In this document: positions 1 through 17,067 of the stretch, piece after piece
Layout: every line of letters starts with the position of its first letter
Position numbering within the stretch: the stretch's first letter is position 1
Origin: Haematococcus lacustris
Taxonomy: Eukaryota > Chlorophyta > Chlorophyceae > Chlamydomonadales > Haematococcaceae
DNA length: 64,000 nt
Assembly: GCA_030144725.1 (NCBI GenBank)
Contig: JASKMD010000029.1
Location: 4,816,678-4,880,677, forward strand
Direction: 5' to 3'
Position numbers and translations under genes: made by a program
Notes under the pieces: generated by a model
What the model was told of the DNA's origin: nothing
Seen by the model: the letters and a program-made list of their open reading frames with translations, nothing else
Databases searched by the model: none

Positions 1-134
1 CTTCCGTGTTGAAGCGAATAGCCTGTAATGACATACCACCATGCATGGTACCTCTCATCCTCTGGTCAATCATCGTGCACACATTCTTCTTCCTTGCTAC
101 TAACACGTCAATCTATAGTGTTTACTCCACTCAC

Positions 135-904
135 TTGAAGCAACTCCATGGCCACGTCTAGTGCATTGCCGTTGATACTCTGCGGCTCATATGTGGTTGG
201 GTCAAAGAACCTTGAGTCATCGACATAGTATGGGGGAACGCCCTGCAAATGCATCCACACAGTCAGAACTAATACAAGTGTATGTGCTCGTGTAATTGCT
301 GTCTATCCCAAACCCATGCTCCCATGCTCCTATGCTCCTACCTCCACCACCTTTCTTTTGCCTGCGCTAGGCGTTGCACCGCCCTTGGGGGCACCTGCAA
401 CCATACCAATTCCTATCCACATGAACAGCAAGCTCGAGGGACTACGCAGGCCTAAGCCATCATACTACTAAAACCAACATGCAGTGACTTTCCTAGACTA
501 TACCTGGGTTGGACTGAAGGGCGGCCTTGGTCAGGGTTGGGTGGGCTGGGGGGCAGGCGGTGGCAAGGGGAGTGACGGATGATGAGGGTGGGCGGTGGGA
601 TGAGCTCTTGGCCAGGAAGATGGCTTGGGATGGCACTGTGGAAGGGGCTGGGGCAGGGGCTGGTGTAGGAGCAGAGGTGAGCAGGCCACGTGAAGTCGTA
701 GCTGCTGGGGCCATGCGAGGGGTGGGGGTGCGAGTGGGCGCCACCGCCTTGGTTAGGGTAGGGGCTGGTGGGGCTGGGGGGCAGGTGGGGGCAATGGGGG
801 TCACGCGTGGTGAGGCTGGGCGGTGGGATGAGGTCTTTGACAAGGAGAGGGCCGGGGGAGGGGCTTTGGGGGGGGCTGGGGTAAGGGCTGTGGTAGGAGC
901 AGAG
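135..904 (-). CDS. Unrecognised gene fragment, two exon-like blocks
   Basis: On the minus strand a block at 242-135 is bounded by a good acceptor (TTTGCAG at 243) and a donor (GTGAGT at 134). It encodes about 36 residues starting GVPPYYVDDSRFFDPTTYEP. Upstream, a Pro/Ala/Thr-rich block runs from about 904 down to 504, where a CAG/GTATAG donor follows. It contains two copies of a roughly 70-residue motif, each ending PTLTKA. The upstream end is cut by the AAG-repeat tail of the LINE next door, so the LINE appears to have landed in this gene. I do not recognise the family. Sequence below 130 also reads open (GTMHGGMSLQAIRFNTE) and may be the next exon. Exon calls rest on splice signals and open frame only. 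Confidence 0.4.
521..904. repeat. Two-copy tandem duplication, about 224 bp
   Basis: The segment at about 521-672 recurs at about 745-905 with many substitutions; both copies end in GGTAGGAGCAGAGG. It accounts for the repeated Pro-rich motif in the minus-strand frame. Confidence 0.7.
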
Positions 905-1051
905 GCAAGAAGAAGAAGAAGAAGAAGAAGAAGAAGAAGAAGAAGAAGAAGAAGAAGACTACTCCGGTATTCACCGGCGTGCATTAAGGGAGGAGCTACC
1001 GCCTGGGGCGCGGCCTGCTCCCACCATCAAGCCAAAGAAGAGGCGTCCCCC

Positions 1052-2563
1052 CTACCCTCCCCCCCCTCTGGTAGCCCTGAGTCTGTAGCTTGCCTTAGCA
1101 ATAGAATGGGCTGCTTCCATGGCGTGTCTAGTCAACTTGTTGAGCAGCTTGGTAGTGTTGGCTTGTGTGATCCCGAGGGCCAAGAGGTGTTGCCGTGTGT
1201 GCGCTTCGTAGGTTATGCCCCCTATGCCTAGTAGGATTGGTATGATAGCGACCATATGGTCTTCCTTGCGTATGGTCTCGGCTAAGTGGGTGTGTTGAGT
1301 GAGTGCCTTGTTTAATTGGTCCGTCCACCGTGAATCCGAGCAGTATTTGATTTCTATAATACATACCCGCTTGGTGTCTTTGCCGTCCTTGCTTGCCTTC
1401 TTATGAGGGGCCACCATGAGGATATCCGGCCTGGTGGTATGTTTAGTATCTTCTGGTTTCAGTCCGAGTGTCTGGAGTGTTGTCTGTAGCGTGTCGCTGG
1501 GGAGGTCCAGGCTTTCCTTTGCGCCCTTCTCCCAGCTGCCGGTGTCCGCAAAGCTGATGTACCCGCCTAGGGTTCCCTTGCTGATAGCTTTAGTGATGAG
1601 GCGGCCCGCCCCGTTGTGCCTTTCTTGCACCATCGGTAGAGTCTCGCTGCAGCCCGAGAGGAGGTGAGTGGCACTATCCGCATTCCCGCAGAGCGGGCAT
1701 CGGTCATCCGTCGCCCGTTTCCAGCGCATAGCTAGTTTCTGGTTGTATAGCCCTCCGGTACGGTAGAGTAGGGCAGTGCGTTGCGCGTGGGTGGAGATGT
1801 TCGTGTCGATCATCACTCTTTCGCCTGCTCCTTTCGCCGCGGCTTTGGTGATCTCCTGAGTCATCTGGTAGTAGATACTGTCTTGATTGGCAAGGCCCAA
1901 CTTGTGTTTGCGGTGCATGTGTGCCCGCACGCTGTGGCGGCAGTCCGGTAGTGGGGCGGGGAAGTCGCCGTCGGCTGCGTTGCTGAGCCAGTTCTTCGTC
2001 TCTTTCCGTGTGGTTGGGCTGTAGGCCGGGGTGTTGGCGAGCTCTGGGTGTAGCGCCGCGTGCTTGGCGAGGGCATCGGCGCCTTCATTGCCGATGATGC
2101 CCGAGTGGGCCCTGACTTTAAAGAATTGGATCGCCACGGGGCTGTCGATGATAAGGGTAGCGATGGCTGTCAGGATGTCGTTGTGTCTGTGGGTAATGAG
2201 CGACATCGGGTTAGCGAGGGCTCTGCGGATCTGGTAGAGGGAGCAAAGGCTATCGGTGGCGATACGTTTGGCCCCCGCTTTGAGTGCCGCGTGTATCGCC
2301 GTGAGTTCCGCCCTGTTAATGGTTTTGCTTTCTGGGTCGTTCAGGGCGGCTGTGATGAGGACGTTGTTCTCCGGGATATAGACCCCCGCCCCGACGCTCT
2401 CCGGAGCTGCCCCCGAGGTCTTAATGCAGCTGCCGTCCGTGTATGCGATCGTAGCCCATTCGGTGATGGCCATCCGTGGCTGCGTCGTGGAATGTTGCGT
2501 GAGTTGTTGGTGGCCGCGCTGGTGCCCCGAGGTGGGGAGGTCCTTGTCCAGCGGCAGGCGCAT
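1052..2563 (-). CDS. LINE polyprotein C-terminus: RNase H, CCHC finger, REL-type endonuclease
   Basis: A 503-residue frame read on minus. RNase H motifs are YTDGS (D43), AELTAI (E86), ATDS (D104) and HSGIIGNEGADALAK (H153, D163), so the DEDD set is complete. A zinc finger C289-x2-C292-x7-H300-x4-C305 follows, as in the post-RT region of many LINEs. RPD at 378-380 and EIK at 404-406 fit a PD-(D/E)XK nuclease core with a 23-residue gap. The frame stays open upstream of the first Met to about 2861, so the Met is not a true start. It ends in TAG at 1052-1054. Function is first-strand priming and RNA removal in retrotransposition. REL assignment rests on motif spacing alone. Confidence 0.8.
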   Translation of the reverse strand: MRLPLDKDLPTSGHQRGHQQLTQHSTTQPRMAITEWATIAYTDGSCIKTSGAAPESVGAGVYIPENNVLITAALNDPESKTINRAELTAIHAALKAGAKRIATDSLCSLYQIRRALANPMSLITHRHNDILTAIATLIIDSPVAIQFFKVRAHSGIIGNEGADALAKHAALHPELANTPAYSPTTRKETKNWLSNAADGDFPAPLPDCRHSVRAHMHRKHKLGLANQDSIYYQMTQEITKAAAKGAGERVMIDTNISTHAQRTALLYRTGGLYNQKLAMRWKRATDDRCPLCGNADSATHLLSGCSETLPMVQERHNGAGRLITKAISKGTLGGYISFADTGSWEKGAKESLDLPSDTLQTTLQTLGLKPEDTKHTTRPDILMVAPHKKASKDGKDTKRVCIIEIKYCSDSRWTDQLNKALTQHTHLAETIRKEDHMVAIIPILLGIGGITYEAHTRQHLLALGITQANTTKLLNKLTRHAMEAAHSIAKASYRLRATRGGGG

Positions 2564-2826
2564 GTGTTGTTTGTGGCCGCTGGGGGGTGTGGCTGGCTGG
2601 CTTTGATTCGTTGGTCTGTTGCGGATTGGGTGTGTGTCTCGTTGGGGGTGGAGGGCAGTGGCGGTGCTAGCCAGCCATCCTTGGGGGTTGCCTTTGGTGA
2701 CGAGTTGTTGTCCTGCTGCATTCCAAATGACGTAGACGTGGAGGTTGGCGTGCTTGCCTGACTTGGAGTTTCTGGTCTTGGTGGGGGGTATGCTAGCCAG
2801 GTGTTGGCAGTATTCTGGGTAGCGTC

Positions 2827-3225
2827 TTAGGGTGTCAATGTGTTTGGGGTAGGAGATGCCCTTTTTTCAGGGATGAGCATGATGGTGGCCATGGCCTCCT
2901 CCTTTGTAGCTGAGTGTATAGCATGGTTGACGCATTTCAGTGCCACTGCATCGTCTGCCGGTACATTCCATGTGGATAAGCCAGTGTGGCGTACCAGTAG
3001 GCAGTTGTGGTGTGCCCCAAAGGCCGTGTCATTGATGTCAGGGCTCCAGTAGGTAGTGGTTTCTGGTCTAACTGTGAGCGGGTCAGCCCATCTTTGAACG
3101 GTACTTGGAAAGTTGCGTGTGGTGTGCAGGGTGGTAAGGGCTTTGTCTTGTGCCGCTCTCATTGGGTGTTGGTTGCTCTGTGTGTCATGTCTCCTTAGGA
3201 GGGCCACCAGTTCTGTGGCCAGGTT
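2827..3225 (-). pseudogene. Upstream LINE coding segment, frameshifted
   Basis: Minus-strand frame running from the gap to a stop at 2827-2829, with YWSPDINDTAFGAHHNCLL and KCVNHAIHSATKEEAMATIM. I do not recognise the domain. It goes out of frame with the RNase H frame at a run of six T (2862-2867, A6 on the coding strand). One extra A would fuse the two frames smoothly. This is either a disabling deletion or a homopolymer assembly error. Confidence 0.6.
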
Positions 3226-3725
3226 NNNNNNNNNNNNNNNNNNNNNNNNNNNNNNNNNNNNNNNNNNNNNNNNNNNNNNNNNNNNNNNNNNNNNNNNNNN
3301 NNNNNNNNNNNNNNNNNNNNNNNNNNNNNNNNNNNNNNNNNNNNNNNNNNNNNNNNNNNNNNNNNNNNNNNNNNNNNNNNNNNNNNNNNNNNNNNNNNNN
3401 NNNNNNNNNNNNNNNNNNNNNNNNNNNNNNNNNNNNNNNNNNNNNNNNNNNNNNNNNNNNNNNNNNNNNNNNNNNNNNNNNNNNNNNNNNNNNNNNNNNN
3501 NNNNNNNNNNNNNNNNNNNNNNNNNNNNNNNNNNNNNNNNNNNNNNNNNNNNNNNNNNNNNNNNNNNNNNNNNNNNNNNNNNNNNNNNNNNNNNNNNNNN
3601 NNNNNNNNNNNNNNNNNNNNNNNNNNNNNNNNNNNNNNNNNNNNNNNNNNNNNNNNNNNNNNNNNNNNNNNNNNNNNNNNNNNNNNNNNNNNNNNNNNNN
3701 NNNNNNNNNNNNNNNNNNNNNNNNN
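3226..3725. other. Assembly gap (500 N)
   Basis: A run of exactly 500 N, a conventional placeholder size, so the true length is unknown. It separates the LINE from the LRR gene; the 5' part of the LINE and the 3' part of the F-box/LRR gene fall here. Confidence 0.99.
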
Positions 3726-9991
<6,266 letters not shown>

Positions 9992-10381
9992 TACCGATCA
10001 GATACAGGTTTGGCAACAACCCTGGCACCACTGCTATCTACCACTCCTTTGTGTCCAAACGTGAGCAGCCTATCATACGTGCACCTTACTCCGCCCCACG
10101 GTGTACGTTCATCGACGTCCTCAGCTCGGCAATCGCCAGGCGAGAAGCAGCTCAGCAGTGCATGCCACATCACGCTGCAGGTGAGGCGTCGGCCAATGAA
10201 TTCACGCACGCGGTCACGATAGCTTTGATGCAATTCTGATAAAGCTTCTAGTGTTAACTTGTCCTAGACCGTGCGCAAAAGGACTACGGTAACCTCATGT
10301 TGGACGTCAGGAGGTGTGCAAGCACGTGCAAGCATTTGTGCATGTATGACCTGAGCATAGTGCTGGACCACCTGATATGCG

Positions 10382-10672
10382 CAATGAAGCACACAACTGC
10401 AGCCACACAGTGCTTCAAGCTAAGGGCCCAGGGGCCCGCAAGACAGGGCCAGGTGGGCAGAGTGGCGCGCGTCCTTATGGGCCAGGTTAGCTGGCTGCCA
10501 GGCCTCAATGTGGTGTTGCAGCTTGAGGACGTTCTCGGGGCGTGCACATGGTAGCTGTCCAGCTGCTTGGGCAGCGGCGGGCTGCCTGGTGTCTTATGTC
10601 AGGAGTGCATGGGTGTGGCACTGCCTGGCAGACAGGCAAGGTGTGACACGTCTGCAGCTTTCTGAAGCACTG
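10382..10672. repeat. Segmental duplication, copy 2
   Basis: Second copy of 7487-7785, upstream of the F-box/LRR gene. Confidence 0.85.
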
Positions 10673-10739
10673 TCTGCCCCTTTGCCAGCCCACTCCCTTC
10701 AAGCCCTTCCACCTCCTAAAGTCAGACCCTCCCAACTCT

Positions 10740-11300
10740 GATAAAACCTTTTACACAACCATGTCATGGACATTCCGGCGCCGGGAAGTGTGCGATTGGC
10801 GTAACACCGTGCGGCATGCGATGAACGCTTAGTCTGCTATACGCTCGTAATGCCAGGAACCCCGTAAACGAAAAAAGTGCGCCCACCAATCAGCCGGTCG
10901 CTCTCACGACATCGCGCAGCGCAAGTGCATTGTGGAGGTGCTTCGCAATGACGTGGTGGACTCCTGACGCTGTAAGGGCAAGTACAGCCGGCGGTACTAA
11001 TTCCTCCCGGCTCAATGAACCCGACGTTGTTTCCTTAATGTAGGCGCGCTCATAGTCTTACATCTGTGAGGGCATGGTCTGAGATAGTACAAAATCAGCA
11101 TCGCACCTCTCAGTGCGAGGTAAGGATTGACATGTACATGTGCACGAAGCTTGCTATGTTGCTTGTGAAGAACACATTGCATAGAGCAGAATGACCCGCC
11201 CTTGGTGCCGCTGTCAATGTAGGGAAAGCATATGTTATCAGAACGTAATTGACCTCGTGCATACTAGTACTCAACAACACCATGCTTGACAATTGTTGCA
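10740..11300. other. Intergenic stretch, nothing recognised
   Basis: No repeat, RNA gene or splice-bounded exon recognised. It ends at the acceptor CAATTGTTGCAG (to 11,301) that opens the coiled-coil exon. It may hold the promoter or first exon of that gene. Confidence 0.4.
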
Positions 11301-11301
11301 G

Positions 11302-11616
11302 GATCTGGCCGCCACCACCACCACCACCATCACCACCACCTCCTAGCCTACCCCCACCCCTGCCCCCAGCCCTGCCCCCAGCCCTGCCCCCAGCCCTGCC
11401 CCCAGCCCTGCCCCCACCCCTGCCCCCAGCCTTGCCCCCACCCCTGCCCCCAGCCCTGCCCCCAGCCCCCAGCCCATCTTGTGTCGCTTTGTGGCTTTGC
11501 ACCTCAGCAGCCACCCTCAGCCAGCCTACTCAGCAGCCACCCTATGGGTCGTCTCAACAAATGCACCAAGGCCAACAGGGCCAATCTTGCTCGTGGTCAT
11601 GCAGCAGTGGCAACAA

Positions 11617-11647
<31 letters not shown>

Positions 11648-12095
11648 AGCATCAACAGCAACAGCTGCCACAGAGGCAGAAGGGGCCAGATCTGCCGCTG
11701 CCTTGCAAGTGTGCGAAGCAGATCTGCAACGGTGTCTGCAAGCGCTGCTGCGGTCAGAGAACGAGGTGCAGGCTGTGCAAGTGGCTTTGCACCGCAGCCA
11801 AGCAGAACTTGCAGCTATCAAAAAAGAGCTGTCAGCATGCCAAGCACAGCGTGCAGCTACAAAACAAGAGCTGACAGCATCCCAAAGTAAGGTCAGAAGC
11901 ATGGCAACCCAGCTGGCAGCCGTGCGGGCCCAGCTAGCAACAGCGAAGTGGGCCATGCCCAAGGACGTGCGTGACAAAATGTCCTGGCTGCAACGCAATG
12001 AGGTGTCACTTTACACCTTGAAGCGCTGGCATGCCATGCGGGGTGCACCGCCATGCACACAAGCAGCCAGCCCAGCAACAGCCCTGAAGGCCCCC
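11302..12095 (+). CDS. Coiled-coil protein exon, 5' part (interrupted by copia)
   Basis: Exon opened by the acceptor TTGTTGCAG. It begins with a His run from a CAC repeat and a proline/cysteine repeat (PCPQPCPQ). A long coiled coil follows ([20 protein letters not shown] to [16 protein letters not shown]) with near-regular heptads, then [20 protein letters not shown]. The frame reads to the CCCCC at 12,091-12,095 where copia begins. After removing copia and one CCCCC copy it continues without a stop at 37,976. No ATG is visible, so it is an internal exon. I do not know the function; the coiled coil suggests oligomerisation. Confidence 0.6.
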
Positions 12096-12357
12096 TGTTA
12101 GTTGCATACCCTCCCGGTGCAGTTGAGATCAAGCACCGGGATTGTAGGGTGTGATTGCCAGCGGTCCGGCCGCGAAGAGTACGAGTGTGACTGCCGTATT
12201 TAGGGCAGGCACCCGGCAGTCGTAGGCACCCTGAACTGGTGTCCGCGTCTGCCCGTGCTTTTCTAACAGGTAGGCGCGAAGTTGCGCGCTAGCCTGTTGT
12301 GGCAGATCATTGTAAAACCCTGAACTGGTGTCCGCGTCTGCCCGTGCTCTTCTAACA
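12096..12357 (+). repeat. Copia 5' LTR
   Basis: 262 bp, TGTTAG...CTAACA. It contains an internal 40-bp direct repeat starting CCCTGAACTGGTGTCCGC, the second copy ending the LTR. Confidence 0.95.
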
Positions 12358-12370
12358 GGTTATGGGCCCA
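12358..12370 (+). promoter_or_regulatory. Primer-binding site, half-tRNA-iMet type
   Basis: GGTTATGGGCCCA starts at the first base after the 5' LTR. It is complementary to the anticodon-loop side of initiator tRNA-Met rather than its CCA end, as known for Drosophila copia, which uses a cleaved half-tRNA primer. Confidence 0.8.
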
Positions 12371-12416
12371 CGCGCTGACGCGCGATAGGACGCCAGTAAG
12401 TTGCTGGCTAGGGTTC

Positions 12417-13268
12417 GTGTGGTTGACAGCCGAGTCGACCAGCGATGGCAGCTTCACCCGTTATCTCTGGCAATCTGCCCACCATTCTCGACGACGACAC
12501 TGGCCGATCTGGAGCATCCGTACAGAAGGCCTGCTGATCGAAGCAGGCCTCTGGTCGGTCGTCGCCGGCGGCGTCACCCCCTTACCCACTGCGCCAGCAG
12601 CGAACTCCACTCAGCAGGAGCAGGCTGCGTATGCTGCTGAGCTAACCCGCTCTCGCGCAGAAAGCGCACTGGATCGCAAAGCCAAAGCCTTCATCCAGCG
12701 CCACGTCTCTAATCTCCACATCTTCACCGTCAAGTCAGCGGACTCAGTGCAGGACGCCTGGCAAACCCTTGAGTCTCAGTTCACCCAATCGTCAGTCGCG
12801 CGACAGTCGCAGCTGCAGCAGCAACTCAGCCTACTGCGCATGGAACCAGGCGAGTCGGTAGCGCGCTTCTATGCGCGCTTACAGCAGCTGCTTACAGAAC
12901 TCGAGGCTTGCAGCTGTGACGTCTCTGAGTCCACAGTCGTGCTGGCCATCATGGCAGCCCTCCCACCTGAGTATGAGGGCATAGTTGAGCGTCTGCGCTA
13001 TGATCAGACCAGCGGCGACCTGTCAGTCAGCCGCATTAAGCGGGTGCTGCTGCAGAAGGAAGCAGACCTGCTCACCAAGCAGATGCAGCAGCTCAGCCCC
13101 TCCTCATCCTCACTCTGGGCCTACTCCTCCTCTGAGAACAGGGGGGCAAGCAGCTCAGGTTGGCAGTCAAGCAGGAGCAGAAGCAAGCACTCTCAGCCTG
13201 CTCGTGAGCAGCAACAGCCCAGGGTCCAGTCAGATCTACTAGAGATGCAAGCTCACATGCCCACCTGA
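12417..13268 (+). CDS. gag: Copia Gag
   Basis: Gag of UBN2/Retrotran-gag type. EGLLIEAGLWSVV near the start is the usual gag beginning. SNLHIFTVKSADSVQDAWQT, FARLQQLL-type helices and IMAALPPEYEGIVERLR are the conserved core. The first Met in this frame may not be the true start, since a second frame (MAASPVISGN) overlaps the N-terminus. The frame stops at 13,266-13,268, but the CCHC zinc knuckle (CHYCAKPGHIMSEC) follows in another frame from about 13,245. The copy therefore has a frameshift between about 13,200 and 13,245, unless programmed. Confidence 0.85.
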   Translation: MWLTAESTSDGSFTRYLWQSAHHSRRRHWPIWSIRTEGLLIEAGLWSVVAGGVTPLPTAPAANSTQQEQAAYAAELTRSRAESALDRKAKAFIQRHVSNLHIFTVKSADSVQDAWQTLESQFTQSSVARQSQLQQQLSLLRMEPGESVARFYARLQQLLTELEACSCDVSESTVVLAIMAALPPEYEGIVERLRYDQTSGDLSVSRIKRVLLQKEADLLTKQMQQLSPSSSSLWAYSSSENRGASSSGWQSSRSRSKHSQPAREQQQPRVQSDLLEMQAHMPT

Positions 13269-13831
13269 CCTGCCACTACTGTGCCAAACCTGGCCACATC
13301 ATGTCAGAGTGCTTTACCTTTGACAGGGACCAGCGTAACCGTATGAGGACACTGTTCAGCAACCCTGCCAAGCCCAGCAGCCCAGGCACGAAGCCCAGCC
13401 CAGTCAGAAGCTCCAGCCCAGCTAGGCCAGCAAGCCCCAGCAAAGGCAGAACCCAGACCCCAGGCAGGGCAGCCGCTCATAGCCCATCCAGGGGACCCAC
13501 TCTGTACACTGCCTCTGCATGCTCTGATGATGATGATGGTGACACGCAGATGCTCCAGCCCAGACTGAACTTCAACAGTGACCTGTACAGCCCTTTCTTC
13601 ATTGATACAAGTGCCTCCCAGCACATCATCAAGGACCTCCAGTTCTTCCACAGCTACACAGCCTTTGCACCTCAACAGCACAGACGTATCACGCTGGCAA
13701 CTGAGGGACACAGCGTCTGGGCAGTAGGATCTGGGAACGTCTTTCTCAGCACCAAGCGTGGCTTGTGGCTCCTAGGCCATGCTCTGTATGTTCCTGACAG
13801 CAAGCAGAACTTTATCTCCACTCGCGCCGAT
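13245..13831 (+). CDS. Copia zinc knuckle and protease, interrupted
   Basis: Frame with zinc knuckle C-x2-C-x4-H-x4-C (13,274-13,315), a Ser/Pro-rich linker, then the aspartic protease FFIDTSASQHI, where the usual DSGAS appears as DTSAS. It ends with LYVPDSKQNFIST, the segment that precedes gag-pre-integrase in copia elements. The frame is cut at GAT (13,829-13,831) by the 17.5-kb insertion and resumes in frame at 31,322. Confidence 0.85.
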
Positions 13832-13970
13832 TAAGGCCGGAAGTCGCCTCCGTCATTTCCTCCCGGGAGGCATACTGCAGATAGCCCCAGGAAAGGCCGA
13901 CTCATCGCCGTTGTAATCATTGAAAAACTCAAAGTTGCTGCGATGTTATAACTATTTGAAAAGTTACCTA

Positions 13971-14810
13971 ACCCTGTACAGGGTCCTACCAACCCTGTAC
14001 AGGGTCCTAGGCCACAGGGTTCTGCCGCACGGCTACAGGGTCCTGCGACACGTTCTCACAGGGTTCTGCCGCACGGCTACAGGGTTTTGCGACACGTTCT
14101 CACAGGGTTCTGCCGCACGCCTACAGGGTCCTGCGACACTTTCTCACAGGGTTCTGCCGCACGGCTACAGGGTCCTGCGACACGTTCTCACAGGGTTCTG
14201 CCGCACGGCTACAGGGTCCTACGACATATTCTCACAGGGTTCTGCCGCACGCCTACAGGGTCCTGCGACACTTTCTCACAGGGGTCTGCCGCACGGCTAC
14301 AGGGTCCTGCGACACGTTCTCACAGGGTTCTGCCGCACGGCTACAGGGTTTTGCGACACTTTCTCACAGGGTTCTGCCGCACGGCTACAGGGTCCTGCGA
14401 CACTTTCTCACAGGGTTCTGCCGCACGGCTACAGGGTCCTGCGACACGTTCTCACAGGGTTCTGCCGCACGGCTACAGGGTCCTGCGACACTTTCTCACA
14501 GGGTTCTGCCGCACGGCTACAGGGTCCTGCGACGTTTGTCTACAGGGTTTTGCCGCACGGCTACAGGGTCCTGCGACACGTTCTCACAGGGTTCTGCCGC
14601 ACGGCTACAGGGTCCTGCGACGTTTGTCTACAGGGTTTTGCCGCACGCCTACAGGGTCCTATGACATTTGTCTACAGGGTTCTGCCGCACGCCTACAGGG
14701 TCCTGCTACATTTGTCTACAGGGTTCTGCCGCACGCCTACAGGGTACTGCGACACACGTCTACAGGGTTCTGCAGCACGGCTACAGGGTCCTGCAGGTCA
14801 CACCGCTAGG
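13971..14810. repeat. Left subterminal array of the 17.5-kb element
   Basis: Two palindromes ACCCTGTACAGGGT (13,971-13,984; 13,992-14,005), then about 18 units of roughly 44 bp. Each unit has two half-units starting ACAGGGTTCTGCCGCA and ACAGGGTCCTGCGACA. It is open in two plus frames, but the translation is a repeat artefact. Confidence 0.92.
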
Positions 14811-14970
14811 TAGCTAAGGCATTCTATCACTAGTTGCTGATGGGGTGACAGTGGCTGCAGCAGCAACATGACAGTGACGCAGCCCCGGCAACCACAGAAC
14901 AGGAACAGCATTACGAGCATCTATTCTGCCATCCGTTCTTACTAGGTGCAGCACCGTGATTGATGTATGA

Positions 14971-16921
14971 CTAGCTGCGGCTGAGGCTGTGCGCTGGCAC
15001 AAAGAACATACGGCCGTAGCCCTCCCCGTCCTCAAAGCTGGTCACAAAGACTGTGAAGATCTTGGTGGCATCAAACATATACCAATGCTGATCTCCATAG
15101 CCCTGGTGCATGCTGCCCATGGCTGACTGCTGCGGGCGGTCCTCAACAGGTGGAAGGGGGTCAGCCTGCCGCTGTGATGCACCGGCTGCAAGCCTCTGGG
15201 ACTTCCTGGTGCCACCTGTGCTGGCTGCCTCCGCTGCTGCCTGCTCCACCCCACGCTTTGCTGACCTGTGCTGCTGTGGCCCACCTATACCGCTGGGCCC
15301 AGCACCCCCATCTGCATCCCCGTCACCTGGTGGCTCTCCCCCCCCCTGACCTCCTGCGTTAGCCGCTGCTCCAGCTCCTGCTGCTTGCTGTGGCCTGGGA
15401 ACAGCCTGACCAGTTGCCGCCAAACATGAGGGGTGGTATGTAGGGCGGGTCAAGTAGATGCGGCTGACTGCTAGGCGTAGGAACACCCCAGGCAGCTTGG
15501 GGTGCTCCAAACGAACTGCACATGGCCAGCCCAAATGGCCCACTTGTCGTCATCGAGCCTGAACGGGATGCTGACCCAGGTGTTGTTGCGGGTTGAGGGG
15601 CGTTTGTAAACACTGCTGAACACAATGGTGCCATTGCAGTCTGCCCGCTGGTAGTACCGCACTGGATACGGGGGTGCAGCGACCCGTGGAGCCTCCTTGG
15701 CCTCCTCCTCTTCCTCCCTTGCATTTAGGGCCTCACCGAACACCTGCTTGACGTGCCATGGGCGCCATGGGGTGGCCTCGTCGCTTTTCTGCAGATCCTG
15801 CACTGCCTTCATGCAGCCCCACATCATGGCACCCGGGCTGTTCTGCAGTGGGCACTCTGCACTGCCCGCTCCCAGCAGCAGGGCCTGCTGCCCGTCCTGT
15901 GTCAGCTCATCCTTCAGGCGGGCCTTGTAGTCCTGCTGTGCCTCAGGCTCAGCGTTATGCCCGGCCACCCGCATGGCAATGTGGGCATCCAGCTGGGCTC
16001 CAGGAATGCCGCTGGTGGTGATGGACTTCAAGTCATGCAGGTCACGCTCGATCCAGAGCTCGCCAAACAGGTATGTCCTGCCCACATTGCTCTCTTGCAT
16101 GTACAGCCTGTGCACACCACAGCCATGATGCCATGCTTAGCATGGTGTGCCTGCAGATGCATGCATTGTTGATTGGTAAGGTTGGCCTGCATGTTTCTGC
16201 TAAACCTCTCACCTGCAGGCCGTTGTGTGGAGGTTAGGGCAGACTTGGTCAGTAGGCACAGACAGCTTGTCCTTGTTGTCTCCATGCGCAGCTGGAAGCA
16301 GAGGATCACGGCGGCAGCGCTCCAACCTGGCTGCATAGGTCTTCAGATGTGCATAGCCTGCCGCCATCCCCTCAGGTGTGGCGCTGTTCTCCGAGCCTGA
16401 ATTGGGCAGACAAATACACTAAGTTAGGTATGAGTTAGTCATCATGCAGTGGGACCGTGCCTGTAAATGTTGGTGTGTAAATTACCTGGTGTCAAGTAGT
16501 GGAGGCAAGCGCCCTCCAAGGCTGTCCACAACCCACGGTAGGGCTCTGGCAAAAGGTTGCCCCGCAACACGATGGGTGAGAAGTGCACATACCAGTGCTT
16601 GTAGTCCTCCATGCGCCATCCGCTGCATGGTGACATGAGCATTGCAGCACCAGTGCAATCATATGCGTGTCATGACATGCACCTTGAGATGTCCACATCC
16701 TTTCCGTTCAGTGTGATGTGATTATGACATACTGCACTACATGCTTATGGCTTCCGTGCGGTTGGCAAGGTCTCCCAGGTCCCGTCCCAAGTCAGATGGG
16801 GATTGAAGGGCTGCTCCACGCTTCACTATCTCACGCCGCACATCAATGTGATGGCCATCTGCACTCATGAACCACTCCAGCTGGTGCTTCAGCAAGCCAT
16901 ACATGAAGCTGTGGTACACAG
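14971..16921 (-). CDS. Tnp2-type transposase, 3' half (exons after the hAT insertion)
   Basis: Minus-strand exons continuing the gene from 19,257 once the hAT element is removed. 16,921-16,740 reads YHSFMYGLLKHQLEWFM, the segment after the last core motif in Tnp2 proteins, then PSDLGRDLGDL. Near 16,640-16,500 is EDYKHWYVHFSPIVLRG then LLPEPYRGLW, matching the usual Tnp2 ewr.f..y.lp.l.g motif. 16,115-15,500 carries YLFGELWIERDLHDLKS and an acidic linker. 15,543-14,971 ends ...MFFVPAHSLSRS with a stop at 14,971-14,973. The last two blocks overlap in different frames near 15,510, so an intron or frameshift lies there. Family comparison is from memory of Tnp2/Transposase_21 proteins. Confidence 0.6.
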
Positions 16922-17067
16922 CAGGGTTCGACAGTTGGTGATATCTGGTCTAAGGGCGCCCTTAACTGATGTCAGGGTAAACTACGGGGACCCTGTACAC
17001 TGTTCATACCCCAAGAATTTTTGCCGGCCTGCGGCCGGCTTGGAAGAGGCATGTTACCTTACAGCAG

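Larger units (their letters stand above)
905..3225 (-). mobile_element. Non-LTR retrotransposon (LINE) with RNase H and REL endonuclease, 5' end in gap
   Basis: Reading on minus, the element enters from the assembly gap, encodes an RNase H domain, a CCHC zinc finger and a PD-(D/E)XK-like domain, has a short 3' UTR, and ends at 905-958 in a CTT (plus strand AAG) tail. Just before the tail is a small hairpin, CCGGT-ATTC-ACCGG (about 963-976). RNase H together with a restriction-like endonuclease downstream is the layout I know from the Dualen/RandI clade of Chlamydomonas. No reverse-transcriptase motif is visible; it may lie in the gap or be deleted. Clade assignment is inference. Confidence 0.75.

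Noticed and set aside
13920..14813. Two long overlapping frames with GFCRTATGS repeats
   Set aside because: Lie in the subterminal minisatellite; the sequence repeats at the nucleotide level with a 44-bp period and frames shift between copies.
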